Positions 1-11,000 of a stretch of 64,000 bases of DNA are shown piece after piece. Source of the DNA: Setaria digitata (taxonomy: Eukaryota > Nematoda > Chromadorea > Rhabditida > Setariidae). The notes beneath the pieces were generated by a model. The model was not told the origin of the DNA, did no database searches, and saw only the letters and a program-made list of their open reading frames with translations. Within the stretch, counting starts at the first letter, position 1, and every line of letters starts with the position of its first letter. The stretch covers positions 23,640-87,639 of the forward strand of contig RCAB01000267.1 of the NCBI GenBank assembly GCA_003640385.1, in the 5' to 3' direction. The position numbers were made by a program, and so were the translations under genes.

Positions 1-2
1 AG

Positions 3-623
3 TGGGGACCAAACCATGCGGCAGATCCAGTCGTAAGTAGGGTCCATCACGGACAGTTACAGTTTGTTGGGATCGCTCGGCGGGATTCTGGCGAGTGGGC
101 CATTCCAGGAGGTATGGTGGATGATGGTGAAGATGTACAAGAAACTCTGAAAAGGTAAGACAGCTTAGCATAGTTTTTGGAGCAGATAAAGCTCTGAAAT
201 TTTAGAGAGTTTATGGAAGAAGCATTGGGCGGTAAAAAGTATTCAGAACTAGATATCTTTTGGTGCAAAGGTGTAGAACTGTATCGTGGCTATGTGGATG
301 ATCCACGTAATACTGACAATGCATGGATGGAAACCACTGTAGTCAATTTTCATGATAATGATGGTTATCTTAACAACGTCGTGCTTAAAGTAAGGATATT
401 TAAATCGATTTTTATAATATAGAAAGCATCGCTGGAAAAAACACTTCCAGATTTCCAAATTTTCGTATCATTTCCAGATGGCTGAGTTTGAAATTTTGAT
501 TTTGATTTCCAGGCAGGAGATGATGCTAATAAGTTACGTTGGATTACAGTCTCGACGGGTGAAAAACTGTATGCATCTCATGAAGAGTTCATCAAATTAC
601 TTGCTAATCTCCATGGTGTATGA
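3..623 (+). CDS. NUDT9: NUDT9-type ADP-ribose pyrophosphatase, 3' part
   Basis: Hydrolyses ADP-ribose to AMP and ribose 5-phosphate (family knowledge). Three exons join in phase: 3-154, 206-389 and 513-623, each with GT/AG ends; the 5' part lies outside the window. The first exon reads [11 protein letters not shown] and later [15 protein letters not shown], the family's entry into the Nudix box. The box continues across the first splice as [12 protein letters not shown], with the metal-binding RE..EE residues. [16 protein letters not shown] and the C-terminal [18 protein letters not shown] are NUDT9 signatures, and separate it from other Nudix families. The box has EEAL where the general consensus has EExG, as in NUDT9 proteins generally. 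An AATAAA lies at 961-966. The mitochondrial targeting end, if present, cannot be seen. Confidence 0.93.
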
Positions 624-1375
624 AGTGGACTTTATCATTCCAATACTTTTATGTACTCTGTGATATAAAGCTTATCTATGAATTGACCAATCGTGAAAAA
701 ATTGTCCTTGATTTTTTTCCGCAGTTGCATCATTTTCTCTTTGTTCAAGTTGTTATCTTACAGGCGGACGAAAGCCTACATGTTGCTATTAGAATACGAG
801 TAATTTGTATAGTTTACTTATAAAGCTTATAAAATAGCTCTCACTAAATCTAACAGTTCTGAAGTGGTGGTAGTTTACTTTTAGTTTGGATGATCACCCG
901 AAAACTAGGGATTGGGAACATGATTGGGAGTTTTTCAAAGTCATCATCAACACTTATGGGAATAAAGAATATATCTCTTTATGTGGGAAAGTAGCAAGAG
1001 AGGATACAAACTTGAAACGGTCTGTAAAATATCACTGAAAACTGAAAGTATCTTTTTCTCGCTGATGGGATGGGCGTATTGACATTGGAAGCTTGCCATA
1101 CCAAATTGTCGTTGGGACCCTGTCAGCGTGACATTACGATGTTCGTAACATATCGACGTGTGATTGTGCTAGGAGCTGTGGGGGATGTTATTGGGGTTCA
1201 GTGCTCGGTAGTTCTCCTTATTCTGGTGGTGTTTACGTCGGGATGTGATTCTGAGATGTTAATAAGGTAGTTTAGGAGGGTGATATGACTGATATGTGAC
1301 ATTTTCTCTACCGAAGTTGTTAAGTTATATAAATTTCATTTAGGGAGACTAAATAAATATCAGGCATTGTCGACG
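624..1375 (+). other. Spacer between NUDT9-like gene and SR-protein gene
   Basis: No coding exon can be supported here. AATAAA at 961-966 could serve as the polyadenylation signal of the upstream gene. The AG at 1342-1343 after a T-rich run (AAATTTCATTTAG) lies 32 nt before the next ATG and could be a trans-splice (spliced-leader) acceptor or the end of a 5' UTR intron. Same-strand arrangement would allow an operon, but 752 bp is long for a tight one. Confidence 0.5.
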
Positions 1376-3585
1376 ATGAGTAGACGACCGGGGCCACCAT
1401 CTATCGATGGCTTATATTCGCTCAAGGTATCCACCGTTTTCTCTTATTAATTTGATAAACTTTCTCTGCTAATAAATGGCAATTTATGCTTATTATCACT
1501 TCAAGCACTGCTTTTGATGTATCTCCTGATTGGTGGTCATTTTATGCACTTGTCTTGATTTGTTTTTTAAAGCACATAACTATAAAAGTAACTTGTTGTT
1601 GATGATGATAGTCCTGTCAAAAATGAACATGAAGGATTTCTTTTTTGTATTGTTCTGTAATATTTCTTTATAGATATTAGGGGCATTCGTAATTGAGCGT
1701 TCTGTTAAACATTGATAAATTTCATTTTAAAGATCTTTAGTTTTGTTAGATATTGCAGCCATGTATTCATAGATTTTGAAAATATGTCCTGGTTATGTGC
1801 TCACTCTATTATAATATCCTTTTCACTACATTTATTTTCATCTTACATTATATAAAGTCAGTAGATACAATTTTACGGTATTTGGAATTTAAATTAGTGT
1901 GTTTTATATGATGTTACAGATCGACAACATTTCATATCAAACGGCACCACAGGATTTACGTCGTTTGTTCGAGAAATATGGTGAAATAGGTGATATCCAC
2001 ATTCCTCGTGACCGTTATACTAAACAAAGCAAAGGATTTGGTTTCGTTCGCTTCTACAGTCGACGAGATGCCGAATATGCGATGGATCGTATGGATGGCC
2101 GATGGGTTGATGGTCGTGAAATTCGTGTTGCCATGGCCCGTTATGAGCGCCCAATCGATGAACGTAGCCGTAATGGTGGTGGTGGTGGCTACAGAAGCGG
2201 TCGACGGTTAGTAAATTTTGTTTTCATTTGTGAACACTTGAAGTTTAACACTAAGGGAAATGTTGTAGCAAAGTCAGACTAATAAATGAATGGGTGCTTA
2301 TATTTAACTCCTCTGATGTGAAATAGGCTTATATTTGTGATTTCTCGCTAGATCATCAAGGTGGTTGACCGTTGTTAGTATATCATCCCTGATAAAACTA
2401 GTTCAAAATATTCACAAAGTAACTTACCAAAAGTAATAAATTTGTAATTTTTGAGGCGGCCGTGGTTTGCTGCTGCTGCTGTTGCTGCTGCTGCTAATCA
2501 CCGAGATACAGTGTAGCTGCTGCTAGCTGAATTAAAAAAATGCACCAAACAAAACGGCCACATCTCAGGGGAAAATTGGCTGGCTGAGCTGCTGTTCCAT
2601 GTAGCAGTTGACTACTGTTGTTGTTGTTGTTGTTGTTCTTGTTGTTGTTGTTTTTGGGCAGCATAGCTGTGTTTCCGGTTTGGCCTAAACCAAAAAAAAA
2701 GAGAGAATGAGAGAGAGGTTCCAGTACAGAACAAAGATTAATTATATGCTGATTGCTGATACTGTGTTACATTTGATGGTCAGTCAGTTTTTCGTACAAA
2801 ATCGTTTTTGTGACATTTTTTTGGATATGTTACCGAACTCGAACGGACGGATTGATACTTTTCCTACCTTTCCCAGGATTGGAATGCTTCTTCATGTTTG
2901 AATCGTCTAATTAGGTGGTTACATAATTAACTAATAATTTGATTATCCTTCTCTCTGCTACCATGTATATAGAAGAATGGATGGGAAAAGCCAGTAATTT
3001 CTACTGCAACCATTCCTTTGCACGTTAATCTAGGATAGATTTTGCTGATTTAATGATATAGTTACACTCACTTAATATTTCAAAACAGTAAGTGAGAAAG
3101 AAATTTAGTGGAACTAGATTGAAGTACATAATTTTATTAGAATATGAGGTAGTCTTTAGATCATGTAATAAAGATCTGCTAGGACTATCATTGATGAGTC
3201 GATAATGACTTGTTAATGAGGTACAAAGCTCATATCAAAAGAAAGATATTATTTGTACTGATGTTTTTTTTTACATTTATTAATATTTCTGACAAGTAAT
3301 GTTTTTTTCAGTTCACGCTCACGTTCACGCTCACGCTCGCCACGTCGTCGACGTTCTTCTACACGAAGTCGCAGTGGTTCCCGATACAACGAACGACGAT
3401 CGACTTCACGTGGTCGAAGTGTTTCACAAGACAGGTCGCCAATATCCCGAAGGTCTGGAAACTCAGCGAGCCCACCACCGAGAAATATTTCTCGAAGCCC
3501 ACCACCCCGTGATTCTCGCAGTCCTGTAGCGCGTGACCGGGAAGCAGTTGACGATGCTTCGAATGGAAATGATACAAATTACTGA
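1376..3585 (+). CDS. rsp-4: SR splicing factor, SRSF2/SC35 type
   Basis: Serine/arginine-rich pre-mRNA splicing factor acting in the nucleus at exonic enhancers (family knowledge). Exons are 1376-1426, 1920-2206 and 3312-3585, in phase, giving 203 residues. The protein starts [17 protein letters not shown] and continues into one RRM at about residues 14-92. RNP2 is LKIDNISY and RNP1 is KGFGFVRF; the linker [11 protein letters not shown] is typical of SRSF2. A glycine run (NGGGGGY) follows, then an RS domain in exon 3 with alternating SR dipeptides and SPPPR motifs, ending GNDTNY. The short first exon MSRR..GLYSLK matches the nematode RSP-4 layout. The second intron (2207-3311) is large and contains repeat and exon-like sequence described separately. 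Confidence 0.93.
2456..2700 (+). repeat. CTG/TTG repeats and exon-like segment in rsp-4 intron 2
   Basis: Within the 1.1 kb intron, CTG repeats (about 2469-2494) and TTG repeats (about 2615-2651) flank unusually GC-rich sequence. An AG at 2454-2455 after a T run would splice in phase from exon 2 and read about 19 codons, including polyalanine, to an in-frame TAG at 2514-2516. It may be a poison or alternative terminal exon, or simply a microsatellite. Confidence 0.45.
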
Positions 3586-5327
3586 TTTGTTTCTTGGTTT
3601 TGCTGCAGTGAAAGTTTTGTTTTGCTATATTTTATCTTAGCTTACTATGTTTTATTTGTTTTTCTTCTAAAGAAGCAGGTGGATTTCTACGGAGACCTGT
3701 TTTCCATAAACATTACATGAACTAGTAAAACATCTGTTGTATAAGTTTGCATTAAAAATGCGGCTGCTAAATGAATCATTGCATGAATTACCAGATTTTC
3801 TATGTGCATGTTGGAATTAGATAATTGCTGAACCACTCCACTGAAAGATGTCATGAGGAAAAATACTTTTTTTTTCATGTAGTGTATTCAAAAATCCTTA
3901 CGTATCCACTTTGCGCACATCTTTCTATGGGCCCAGTGGACATCGGTTAAATGGATTTGTAAAACTCTAGTTGGTGGCCCGGTTGTCCTAGGGTTTTATT
4001 CTGTAAAGCGCATAATTTGATATTCTAAAATTGCACTGTGGTTTTTACTTCACTATTTGTAGTTGAAGCTGTTTTCATTTACTGTTAAATTCATTTGAAT
4101 ATCCCGTGCATATTTTTCCTGTTTTTTTTTTTTCGGTAATATATGTTTCTTCATCTTGTTTTCTAAAATTACGTAATTCTTATATCCGGATGGAAAAAGA
4201 GAGGCTTCTGGATAGACGGGGACAATTCATTGGAGTTTGCTATCTCGGTTTGGCTGAAAATCCTGGCAAAAAATCAACAGCTGATTAGGGATTTGATAGT
4301 TCCTACAACGTAGTGTCCTGAATATTACTCGATATTTCATTTTATTCTTCCGGCGTGTTCGGAAAGGTGTTCTACAACGGCTGTGTTCGTGTGATTTTCG
4401 TTTTATTAAGATTAGGAGTGACAAAAAAAAATTAGTACATTAGTTAAACTAAAACTGAAATTGCTGCCCAACTTCTGCTTTCGAGGACTACAAGGTAGAT
4501 TAATAATTGGTGACATGAATGATGTTTAAATTTGGAGCTGGGGAGTGGGTGAACGAGGTATGTGGATTCGTGAGAATCAGTATCCGTTTCATGGATCAAT
4601 ATCAATATCATATTAATTGCTGATTGGAGGAAAAACAAAAGTGACTTCGCTCGACTAGCACTAGGTATTTATAAAGAGTTTTGAAAGGTTGTGGAGCTTA
4701 CTACTCATTCGTTATACCTAGGTTTACTTCAGTTTATTCAATAATGGCGAACTGCGTGTGTTTATTATCAAGAAACATACTCTAAATAGTTTTAATCCAT
4801 TCATTGCGTAAATTACTTTCCACAAATAAGCTGACGTGATTCATCCAGAATATTAAAGCGAGTAAAAAGATACAAAAAATAATTTAGGAACGAGAATCAA
4901 ATGGTTAATTTTACAATTATTATTTCCAAAGTGTACTAATTAACTGTTGTCATATGAATGTGTCCAGAAGTTGTGGGTCGTTATCCGCTGCTGAATCGAT
5001 CATTCCATATGATGCCTAAAATAAGAATTTCACTCGAGTAGCCTCATAAATGCTAGCAACAAACTAAGACGCTGGATTCTGTAGTATTCATAGTGTTTGG
5101 AAAAAATGACTTTTGCGATACTTCATCTTCCTGTATTTGCTTATATATAATAATTTTTTTCAAATTTACGCTAATCACACAGTCCCGCAATTTTTCTTGA
5201 GGAATGAAATAGATTCGCGAAAATCTATCCCTTCATTAATTTTGACCAATTAGACTCGATCTAATAGGCGGGTTTTCTTGTGATCGATATTGGAATCTTG
5301 ATTTCGCTATTCAATTACTGCTAATAA
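3586..5327. other. Convergent intergenic region with 3' UTRs
   Basis: Lies between two genes pointing toward each other, the SR-protein gene (+) and the lipid transfer protein gene (-). It should hold both 3' UTRs. ATTAAA at 3751-3756 is a possible polyadenylation signal for the SR gene. Only short, unconvincing open frames occur. No RNA gene or mobile element was recognised. Confidence 0.6.
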
Positions 5328-8029
5328 TTAAATATGTTTAAATTTGTTAACCAATTCCGCCGGTTCAACTGCCTCACATGGTCGACATATATTACGCACA
5401 AATAATGAATCTGCAGTACATTGACAGTTGAGACAGTGACTTTCTTGTCTGGGAACTATTTTGGGAACTGCTGCCATGGATCCATGCTTCTTAAATATTT
5501 TAGAATCATAGTCACTTTTAATAAAACCTTCCAACTGTGATAGGTTGGAACTTAATCCGAGTACAAGGAATAATTTAATTCAAAAGTAACGAAAAGCAAA
5601 ATCAATATGATTTCTTTGTGATCAGCTTGTTTACTGTGCTGCTCCATGTTATATTTTAACAGAATTAAACACACCAAGGGAGAAGGAAAAATCGGTATCA
5701 AAATAATAATAGGACGATTCGATTTGCTGAGATGCTACCAAATAACAGAGGAATTAATTTGAAGGTGACGAGAAGACAGTAGCGAAATGAATGGTCTGAC
5801 AATAGACTGGTGACTGGTAGAATTCTAATGATCTAACTTACGAAGAAAGATCTGAACTGAGTTTGTAAGATGAAGTGGTAAACTAAGTGATGCTTACAAG
5901 AGAGAAGACGGTTCCAGAAGACTGCTGAGCAACGATAGAGCAGCCATCATTTGGGTGTTGCAAGGCTGTACGTTGTCCAACCTGTGCGCCACGATCGTCA
6001 AATAACTGCTTCGCATCAATCCCTTTCATAAGTAGCATTCATATATAATTTGAAATACTTGACATTTATTCAGTGACAAACATTAGTGGTGGGTATGGCT
6101 GTTCCCCAATTTTGCTTCATGAACCACATTCGCCTACATTTCGACTTTTATTAATTTGAAGGATGATGATAACTTACACTCAATCAGAACTTCGAATATC
6201 ATGACGCATTATTATGACTATTTTATCATTATTATTATTATTGTTATTATTATTTTAATCATTATTATTATTACTACTACTACTACTACTATCCAAAGGA
6301 ATAATAATTTGTTAATTATAGGCCAGCTAATGTCTTCTTCATTCTTTAGTCGTTATTTTTAATTGGTCTGGAAAACAACGCCGGATGAAGAGACAAAAAT
6401 TCGAGAGAATATTCATTAATTACCGACAATCTTGCTTCCATCACTTGTTTTGAATTTACTCAATGTTAATAGATGCATAGTAATGCCCTGAAATAAAAGG
6501 ACTTAATACTTTATACGAAATCCAATACCAATTTTAAAATCATCTCCATGCAGTGACGATTGCAGTGGTTTTTTTTTAAACTTTTGAAGTTTTTAAGTTT
6601 CAATTATAATTTATATGTTCTATCAAACGTCAGAGTTAAATTTACTTGCTCAAGTAACATGTTCAACACTTCCAGATGTCCTTGAGAAGAACATCTTCTA
6701 CATATAACCAGAACAATACTCTTAGCAGTAGCAAATCTGAAATAATATTTGTAATTAGTATTATTCGATTTGTAATTTATTTTCAGCTAGCGTCAATTAT
6801 ACAATTATCATGCTGAGCAAGTTTATCAGCCAGATCAGAACAACTTGCCTGAATGGGAAATGTTTCACCGTAAATTCGACCGCCTTTTTAGGACAACCAT
6901 GTGATACTCCAATTCCAGATACTGGTTCAAATGTTTGTTGCGCTTGTCTGATGAATGTCCGAACATCGAACAATGCTTCGTCCTGCTCATAGTGTACAAG
7001 TGGCTCATGATGAACTCCCTCACCACCAAAACCAACCCAGCCGAAACGTACCGATCTAAGACATGTGTCTGATGTTTGAACTGAACATTGAATTATTTTT
7101 ATTGTTAAGCAACTAGTAGTTTCAAAAATTTAAACATGATATAGGAAAACTTGAAAAAAATATTGGCAGGAATTCATATTTGTTGGATTTAAATGTAAAT
7201 TAATAAAGCTTCCCTCTGAACGATTGTGCCATACAACCAGCTCTACTACTAGATTTATAATTTTGATGAAAGCTGTTGTAGTTATAAATTTAGTAATTAA
7301 GCTGTATACCTTTGTTCTTGGCTAATTTTTTGCGCCATTGTCATTAATTTTTCTTTATAATTATCCAAACACTTTCTTTCTTCAACAACGAACACAACAT
7401 CATGCTCAACAACAGACTTTTCAATCTTCTTTTCATCGTCCAAATGCAAATCATTATCACATTTCACTGAAACATTTTTTAAGCATTTTTCACCGAATTC
7501 AGAGCAATTTCAAATTAGATGCGTGAAGAAACAACGGAATTAAAGTAAAAACTTCAATCTGAAGGGCGCAGAAGTAAGAAAGAGAGAGAGAGAGAGAATG
7601 TCAAAATAGAAAACGGAATTGAAATACACCAAATTGTTGACAGAATTTTACAATAAATGAAAGTACGGAAAGAATGACTCAAAATACTTTAAGGAAAATC
7701 AGAAGTTGGAGCGAAAATATGCCAAGGTGTGCAAGCAAGTTTAATATGTTAAAATGCGAGGAAAATGTTAAAACACCTGAAAATACGATGAATTAAAACA
7801 CTTGCTACTTGAAAAAAGAATTAAAACATATTTCGAACTGAAACGTTTAAAATTAAGACACTTTAAAATCAAATTAATACTTTAGAATATATGAACTCTT
7901 ACCGCATTCATGAGGTAATGATGTGAAGATTCCTGTGTTCAGGCATATTTGAAGATACGCTGACGTTGCTGCACAGTGCTGCTGTTTCCCACCGCTAGAG
8001 CAAATTTGTTCAAACGGCTTCGGGCGGAT
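5328..8029 (-). other. Lipid transfer gene, exons 55-61: C8, Cys-rich segment, vWA-like tail
   Basis: Exons: 8029-7903, 7466-7310, 7055-6849, 6736-6646, 6487-6424, 6022-5898, 5534-5328 (TAA stop). IRPKPFEQIC and HCAATSAYLQICLNTG complete a C8-like domain. VKCDND then EHDVVFVVEERKCLDNY opens a von Willebrand A-like fold, continued by RSVRFGWVGFGGEGVHHEP, FATAKSIVLVICRRC, GITMHLL and GIDAKQLFDDRG. The protein ends HCLNCQC and ICRPCE, a last Cys cluster. Exon 57 ends at AG|GCAAGT, a GC donor demanded by phase. A plus-strand Cys-rich open frame at 6810-6992 is the antisense of exon 57. Confidence 0.82.
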
Positions 8030-11000
8030 CTTAATTTTAAAAACAACATAAAAAGAAGCCAAAAGTAAACAGTCTGCAAAATACTTGGAACACTTCATAC
8101 ACTTATTTTTAAATGTTCGATTTTTGAAAAAAAAACTTTTCCTAAATCAAGTTTCAACAAACAAAACCTGGCTAAAACAGGATCGCAGTGGACTGCTGGA
8201 ACTTTGGAAATATGTTTGGCAGTTATCATCGTCACGATGCGTTAAATCTCGAGCTTCATTTATATGACATGCACCACTTATTGCCCAATGTTCGGCCAGT
8301 GCATTTAACTATTAGCAAAGCACTATTATTTTCTTTTCTCACTTTTCCTATTAAAATTTAACTACGACTTCTTGTTATATTACGAGAAATTTTAAGAAAT
8401 CAAGAGAGATATTCTGTTTGCTGATCGGAAAAGCTTCACTGCACCAAATTATCTAGACGGACCATATAAACTTGCTTAATAGAATTTCTCTGCTTAAGAT
8501 TATTAATTCTAAAGTATTGTTTATCATAATTAAATTCTACCCAACCTGATCGTTAGGAGTGCCATCTATCAAGTCTCGATCATTCGACGGTTCATTATCA
8601 TTTACTCCAAGTAAACCGCTGCTTCGCCCATGCATCCGTCCCGGTAAAACAATCTCACAAATATCGTACTCACTGTTGCATCGAACACGCAAACCATCAT
8701 ATGTTTTCAGCACTGTCCATCGGTCCTTCCGATAGACTGAAACTAAGACAGCTCCGTCAATGCTGTCTATTTTTTGCCATGGCATTGATATCGGTGCGCC
8801 ACTTACCCTCACCTGAATTAAATCACTTTAGATAAAGGTTTTGCACCATGGAACTGAACTGCGAGGCAAATCTCATCAACACAGGAGTTCGAGATTTTTG
8901 AGAGAAGCTCGTTCAAAAATCACGGAAAATTTTTTCCTGCTAATAGCACAATATTTGAAAATGGTTGGGCTTCATTTTTCCTGAAGGGGATTTACGATTT
9001 CATTTCCAGCTATAAATTAATCACCAATTGATAAATGACCACAATTTAAAAGAAAGGGTAGGGAAAAAAAATCACATTGCCGTTTTTATATAAAATTAGT
9101 TCTTCTCCACGTAATTCAGCTTTAATAGCTTCAAAACGTCCATGTGACGAAAATATAGCTAGCAATGCGAAACGCTGGGTACGTAAGTCAGTGGATAGAA
9201 GATATTCACATCGAGCGTGAAATGCAAATACTCTTCCATCGAATGTTATAAAACGATCACCATCGATTATATATGCAATGCCTAAATTTTGAAGCAGAGA
9301 AGACTTTTAGGTTCTTCGAAAAACTTAAAGAAAATTTGATTTTTAAGGTAGAAACTATTTTATTAATTTTGCTCTTAATGATATGTAAAATCAGAGAAAT
9401 TGAATATAAGTTAATATACTTTCAAATGACGATATCATTTTCCATGGATTAAATCTCGTTGATTTATACATATAAATTGTCTCGGACAACGATTCAGCTA
9501 ATTCCTGAAAGTATACTTTATAGTAGGCTAAAGCAAGAAGCGTTTATGGATAATAAAACCAAAAAATAACCTTATCATGAGGTGATAGTCCAAATGACTC
9601 GATTAGTGTTGATTTTAGGGCTAGCAAGCGATGAGGATGGAGGTTGCTTAAGACTTCTTTCAACGATGAAGCACCATGTGGTACACTTACTTCCAGCTCA
9701 TATTCTCCTGCTCCAAAATGCTGCAATCATGCAAAAAAGTACACGAAAGAGTCACAATTAAGTAGCCATAAAGTTAAATCTTTTTTTCTAAAAAAAAATT
9801 AAATTTTTCTAAAATTTTTGTCTTTTGAAATAAAACTGCGAAAAAAAAAGCCTCAACAAACCTTGTATTTCGGTACATACTTCTTCCAGAAGCGTTCAAT
9901 CATTTGCTTGGCTGTTATTTGTCCCCTCAAATAATTAATAATTTCTTGCCACTTTTGTCGAATTTCAATATCATCCAGAGGATCAAAAATGGTAGTTGTT
10001 AATTTGGTAAGTGCTGATACAATGACCTTATCAAGCAAGAGATCTTTAATCTGAAAATGATAATGCCATAAATTTTATGGCAGTTCTCGTATTAAAACAA
10101 TTTACCCTCTCCTTCATCAATCAAATTGTTTTAATGTGTTGGTGCCGAAATTTCAAGTGGATAAATTTGATTAAGTTAAATAAAGCAATATTTAAATATA
10201 TTCCTAAGAAAAAGAATTGAAATAGGAAAGTAGATAATTAGAGAAAAAGGACAACCAACTTTTTTATAGATTTTAACAACTTCGTTTCCATAACGTTTAC
10301 GGTTTACTTCAATATCAGCTATCGTTCGTTCTAATTCTGGTAATCGATATTGACGAGTTAATTTCCGAATTTCATAAAGCACGATTTGAATGATATCTGT
10401 CCTTTCAAAATTCTCCTTATATTCTTTCAATGCACCTAGCATAAATGAATTTTTAATAATTTGTCAACTATCAAAATAGTTTCATGGTATATAATTTTTT
10501 CTTTATGTTGAAGATTTGAGTTCCATTCATTAAATTTACTTCTTTTCGTTTATTTTTATCAAAAATTTAAACTCCCACTGTTCAGAATTGACTGAAATAG
10601 AAGTTGCTTTCTCGCCTTCCCTAATTTTTTCTCATATCTCCACAATTTTTTCTCTTTTCAAATCATCTTCATGTGTTTACTGTAACTCGATGTTGCGGTT
10701 GGTAATCATCATTGTTAACTGAGATTTTTATACAGTTTTCTCAAAAACTGTATAAATAAATCGAAACATAGAAAACGTTACGCTGTAGGTCTTTCAGCAT
10801 TAGCGTATCTTCTAAATGACCAATAGTTATCGCTGCATTTCTTTGTATTACATTGAGCTTAAATTATCGACATTAGTTAAGATAATCTATAGCAAGAAGT
10901 TGGACAATATTAGTTGAAATTAGGTATTACAAGAGCGAAAGCAGTGTAAAAAAAAAAAGAAAATTTCTAATTACTAGAAAACTACTCATGAGTTCCATCT

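Noticed and set aside
5536..5665. Minus-strand frame starting MEQHSKQADHK with a hydrophobic stretch, as a separate small gene
   Set aside because: It does not join the following Cys-rich exon in frame, while that exon fits as the last exon of the lipid transfer gene through the CACAG acceptor at 5535.
6810..6992. Plus-strand 60-residue Cys-rich frame, apparently a small secreted protein
   Set aside because: It is antisense to exon 57 of the lipid transfer gene, whose minus-strand frame has family motifs and correct phase. An in-frame TAG precedes it right at its upstream acceptor-like site.
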